Shown: one piece after another, positions 61,122-64,000 of the stretch
Numbering within the stretch: position 1 is the stretch's first letter
Layout of the letters: the number at the start of each line of letters is the position of its first letter
Assembly (NCBI GenBank): GCA_023091735.1
Contig: JALKBU010000084.1
Location: 25,904-89,903, forward strand
DNA: 64,000 nt
DNA from: Trichomonas tenax
Lineage: Eukaryota > Parabasalia > Trichomonadida > Trichomonadidae
Direction of reading: 5' to 3'
The notes under the pieces: generated by a model
The model's input: the letters and a program-made list of their open reading frames with translations, nothing else
The model's database searches: none
What the model was told of the DNA's origin: nothing
Position numbers and translations under genes: made by a program

Positions 61122-62414
61122 TTATATAATCTGGCTTCCGCCGAATGAGAAACCAGAAATATCTTGATAAGCAGAACCAGCTGGCAAAGCATCTGAATCA
61201 AGCGGTGGTTCATTCATGAAATCAGAGCAGAAGTTCTCGGGATCTAATTCATCAACTTGTTGGAAGTTACGCGGCTGAACTTCTCGTTTCAGGACCTTGT
61301 CCCAGTCTATTCCTTTGAAGAACGCGTGCTCCTTGATCTGCTCGAAGTCTGGCCTGTTCTCTGGCTCCTTCTGCAAGAGCAACTTAATCAGATCAATGGC
61401 AGCTTTGTGGCCGAACTTCGGGTAACTTGGTTCCTCGTTAACAATGTTGTCGAAGAGAACCGCTTGATTTTCATCATAGAATGGTGTCCCAGAGAAGAGG
61501 ACTTCATACAAAAGAACACCTAAAGCCCACCAATCGACTTTAAATCCGTATCCGAGACGAAGAACAACTTCTGGAGCTAAATATTCCGCTGTGCCGCAGA
61601 ATGTTTTTGCGCCTTCATCGCTGATCTCCTTGCAGAGGCCAAAATCTGTGAGTTTTACGTGACCTGACTTATCGAGCAAAACATTTTCTGGTTTGAGGTC
61701 TCTGTAAACAATTTTGTGTGTGTGGAGGTGCTGCAAAGCTAAAACTATTTCAGCCATGTATAATTTTGTATCTTCTATTGGAACAGTTGGAAGATTTGAG
61801 ATATGATGAAGAAGTTCTCCTCCTGCTGCGTATTCGAGGCCGATGTAGAACTTGGATGGTGTTTGGAAAGCGAACTCAGCCTGGATAATGAATGGATGTG
61901 GCGGAATCGAGAAAAGAAGGTTTCTTTCGGCAATAATTGTATCAACTTGTCCCATTTCGACGAGTTTCTTCTTTCTGACTGTTTTGAGGGCATACAACTT
62001 TCCTGTATCGAGTTTTTCGACGAGCATAACTTTTCCGTAAAATCCACGACCAAGGACTGATATAATTCTAAATTGGTCCATGGAATATCCATGCTCTGTA
62101 TAGAGGCAGGCGCGGAGGGCAAAAACCCATGGATAAACTTCAGCGGCGTTCGACTTCAATAAATATTTTCCGATTTCGTCGTTTTCGATAATAAAATGTG
62201 GACTCTTCTTTCTATCGACAAGAATTATATTGGTTTCAGGTGTGATTTCAATAATTTCTTTGTAATCTTCTATCTTTTCGGTTTTAGATACATAAAGTTT
62301 ATTTCCAATTAGCCAATAGTTGTTTGTCGACCAGATTCCGAGCAAAACCTTGTGCTTCAATGTGCCTTGTATTGTTATGGGTCCCTGGGGAATCTCTCGT
62401 TCATTTTCACTCAT
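61122..62414 (-). CDS. PH-domain AGC kinase (Akt/SGK-like)
   Basis: A 430-residue kinase. Residues 12-105 form a PH domain (TIQGTLKHKVLLGIWSTNNYWLIGNKLYVS, ending in the conserved Trp of PWVFALRACL). The catalytic domain follows: GRGFYGKV (122-129), Lys144, YRDLKPEN (Asp239), DFGLCKE (257-263), activation loop KTFCGTAEYLAPE with Thr271 as PDK1 site, and the AGC C-tail. The hydrophobic-motif site is close to the end (DISGFSFGG, Ser423), where Akt has FPQFSY; the first Phe is Ile. Thus all regulatory elements are present and PI3K-type lipid and PDK1 control is likely. It starts at the ATG at 62412-62414. Confidence 0.95.
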   Translation of the reverse strand: MSENEREIPQGPITIQGTLKHKVLLGIWSTNNYWLIGNKLYVSKTEKIEDYKEIIEITPETNIILVDRKKSPHFIIENDEIGKYLLKSNAAEVYPWVFALRACLYTEHGYSMDQFRIISVLGRGFYGKVMLVEKLDTGKLYALKTVRKKKLVEMGQVDTIIAERNLLFSIPPHPFIIQAEFAFQTPSKFYIGLEYAAGGELLHHISNLPTVPIEDTKLYMAEIVLALQHLHTHKIVYRDLKPENVLLDKSGHVKLTDFGLCKEISDEGAKTFCGTAEYLAPEVVLRLGYGFKVDWWALGVLLYEVLFSGTPFYDENQAVLFDNIVNEEPSYPKFGHKAAIDLIKLLLQKEPENRPDFEQIKEHAFFKGIDWDKVLKREVQPRNFQQVDELDPENFCSDFMNEPPLDSDALPAGSAYQDISGFSFGGSQII

Positions 62415-62743
62415 TGGTCAAACCGCCGGTTTACAAAAACCCAGAATTCTGTTAAACATCATTTTCGGATACCCCACAAAAATGCAAAAGATTTTATCGC
62501 TTAAAATTCGATTTTAATATTTTGATATTAAAATAAAGATTATCTATATATGATATAACTAAATATCTCATTAAAATTATTTTTATTGAATGTTTGACTT
62601 CTGACAATTTACAAAATCATTGAATCCCGATTTATATATCATATTTGGATATTCTATATTGTGTTAAACTTGTTTCTCAATTAAAATTCAATATTTACTT
62701 TTTCAAATAGATTTTTGATCAAAAATATCATCTTCTATTATGG
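62415..62743. other. AT-rich intergenic region
   Basis: No feature was recognised. Confidence 0.4.
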
Positions 62744-62780
62744 TTGTGCGCATTGGCCTTTTAAAGGCCAATGCGCACAA
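62744..62780. repeat. perfect 18 bp inverted repeat with one-base centre
   Basis: The left arm TTGTGCGCATTGGCCTTT (62744-62761) and right arm AAAGGCCAATGCGCACAA (62763-62780) are exact complements around a single T. The palindrome is GC-richer than the AT-rich DNA around it. It may be a cruciform-forming site, a dimeric factor site, or the remains of a palindromic element. Confidence 0.9.
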
Positions 62781-63683
62781 TTTTTGGAAAGCATGTGTGC
62801 AAAAGTGACAATGACCCTGAGGAGCAGCCCCTCATATTATTGCTATATACCATATTTTAAACATAAGCAGTCTAAAAATCCATAGTGTTGATTAATTTTA
62901 CTGTTTTTAATGGAGAAATGAATGTTTTCAAAAATATATATTTTATTCTTTTTTAAAATCTTGATACTGTTTAAAATAAAAGCAAAGCATTACTGGCAGC
63001 ATTCATGTGAGCATTGTACTCTAATATCAGCTGGTAAAGAGAGCATGCAAACTCATCACAAGATACTTGTAGTTTTCTTCATTTGATAGTTAGTCCTTCA
63101 TACTATACTATTCAAGTGTAGTTGATTTCGTCCATTTATTCCTCACAATTTCAAATGTTTCCCTAGGGAAAAAAATAACCTCTTTGAAAGCCACGATTTT
63201 TTCTAGAACTAATACTTCTAAAAAAGAAGGCGAACTATTCGTAGCAGATATCGGAATTATTTTCTGTGCTTCGTCTGTTTCAATTGTCAAACACACAGTA
63301 TATCCTCTATTTCACTAAGATAATTTTAATTTTACTTTCAAAATATGTGTTTGATACTTAAATTTTAAAAATATGTATACATAGGCTATAGATTTAATTG
63401 TGTTCAATCAGATATAGCATTGATATGATGCAATAATTTTAAATATTTAAAATATCCTTGAATAAGATGTACCAATAGCTTCCAAAAGACAGATGCATAT
63501 GTGTTATCGATACTTATGCCTCTTTTATGAATATAATCAACAATTTCAAATTGAATTTTGTAAAAAGCATCGTTAAAAATAATGTTTTCGGATAAAAATC
63601 ATTATGATAATATATTAGAAGTAAAATTATCGAAAATATTATTTGGCGGAGAAAAAGTGACATAATTATTATTTATGTCCAAC
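62781..63683. other. intergenic region without genes
   Basis: A TGAGG/CCTCA hairpin lies near 62818-62834. A short minus-strand frame at 63108-63296 has no recognised content. Confidence 0.4.
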
Positions 63684-63800
63684 TTCACTACAAAGTAACT
63701 GAAATCACGCTGAGTCACTACAAAACAGATTGAAAACACGTTTAGTCACTACAAAGTAACTGAAATCACGCTCAGTCACTACAAACTAACTGGAAACAAG
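63684..63800. repeat. minisatellite, four copies of a 30 bp unit
   Basis: Tandem units start at 63684, 63714, 63745 and 63775 (30, 31, 30 and 26 bases). The unit is close to GTCACTACAAAGTAACTGAA with an ACGC tail. Copies 1 and 3 are nearly identical; copy 2 and the last copy are more diverged. There are no unique spacers, so this is not a CRISPR array. Confidence 0.85.
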
Positions 63801-64000
63801 CCTTTTGGAAGATGTTATTTTTTTGACAACCATATGAAAAATTTGTTTTACCTATATTGGCATCTTAAAATTGTCTTATTTTCTAATTTGTTTTCAATTT
63901 TTATGGATTATTCATTGATTTATCATAATTCCTAAATTGCAATTGCAAAGTATATTATTTCTTGGTATGAAATATTGCAATAAATAAAAGGTGCGTTTAT
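63801..64000. other. AT-rich window end
   Basis: Nothing was recognised before the end of the window. Confidence 0.4.

Noticed and set aside
63108..63296. 62-codon minus-strand frame
   Set aside because: It is too short, with no recognisable family; it may be part of an eroded gene but is not supported.
63684..63800. CRISPR-like tandem repeat
   Set aside because: The units abut without spacers, and the host is eukaryotic.

Overview
The window looks like nuclear DNA of a parabasalid flagellate, most likely Tritrichomonas-like. It is AT-rich, with long single-exon genes on both strands that use ATG starts and TAA, TAG and TGA stops, and with intergenic DNA from tens of bases to about 3 kb. 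The gene set is eukaryotic: protein kinases, USP7-like deubiquitinase, WAVE/SCAR, a UVRAG/Vps38-like PI3K subunit, a DENN protein, Thg1, calcineurin-B-like protein, a two-repeat trichomonad-type Myb and the axonemal protein enkurin. Beta-helix-like surface-protein relics and decayed enzyme genes also fit trichomonads. The genus call is inference from gene style, not a database match.

Region by region. 1-14 kb holds a multi-TM protein with a degenerate lipase-like domain, a degenerate GT8 glycosyltransferase, the USP7-like protease, an ankyrin/coiled-coil gene interrupted by two 17-18 bp inserts, an acidic protein, a type I membrane protein, a BTB-like/coiled-coil/Sel1-like protein and a PIG-V-like mannosyltransferase. 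14-34 kb holds a coding relic, a CAMK-like kinase, a UBL protein, a small membrane protein, Thg1, WAVE/SCAR, the UVRAG-like gene, two large disordered acidic proteins, a broken acyltransferase-3 gene, a lipid phosphate phosphatase and a Myb gene. 33-42 kb holds a SAC phosphatase gene split by one in-frame TGA and lacking an ATG, a large helical protein, a small membrane protein and the DENN protein. 42-56 kb is rich in decay: two beta-helix relics, a tRNA-Arg-like gene interrupted in its T arm by about 291 bp, an aldo-keto reductase with three in-frame TGA codons, a broken CoA-dependent acyltransferase and a MITE-like element. Intact SLC35F6-like, enkurin and 1339-residue coiled-coil genes lie among them. 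56-64 kb is gene-poor, with calcineurin-B-like, a small helical protein and an Akt/SGK-like PH-AGC kinase, plus several palindromes, inverted repeats and a minisatellite.

No operon or dedicated pathway is evident. The genes serve general cell functions: signalling (two kinases, calcineurin B), phosphoinositide/membrane traffic (UVRAG, SAC, DENN, LPP), actin (WAVE), flagellum (enkurin), ubiquitin (USP, UBL) and tRNA maturation (Thg1).

Two short motifs recur just upstream of starts: TTTACATGWCA (and TTTACGTGTCA), and AAGTGACA/TGTCACTT. They are the strongest regulatory signal. Several open frames run upstream of the likely ATG through these motifs, so I moved those starts to the first ATG after the motif. 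No CRISPR array, rRNA, complete autonomous transposon or viral gene was recognised.
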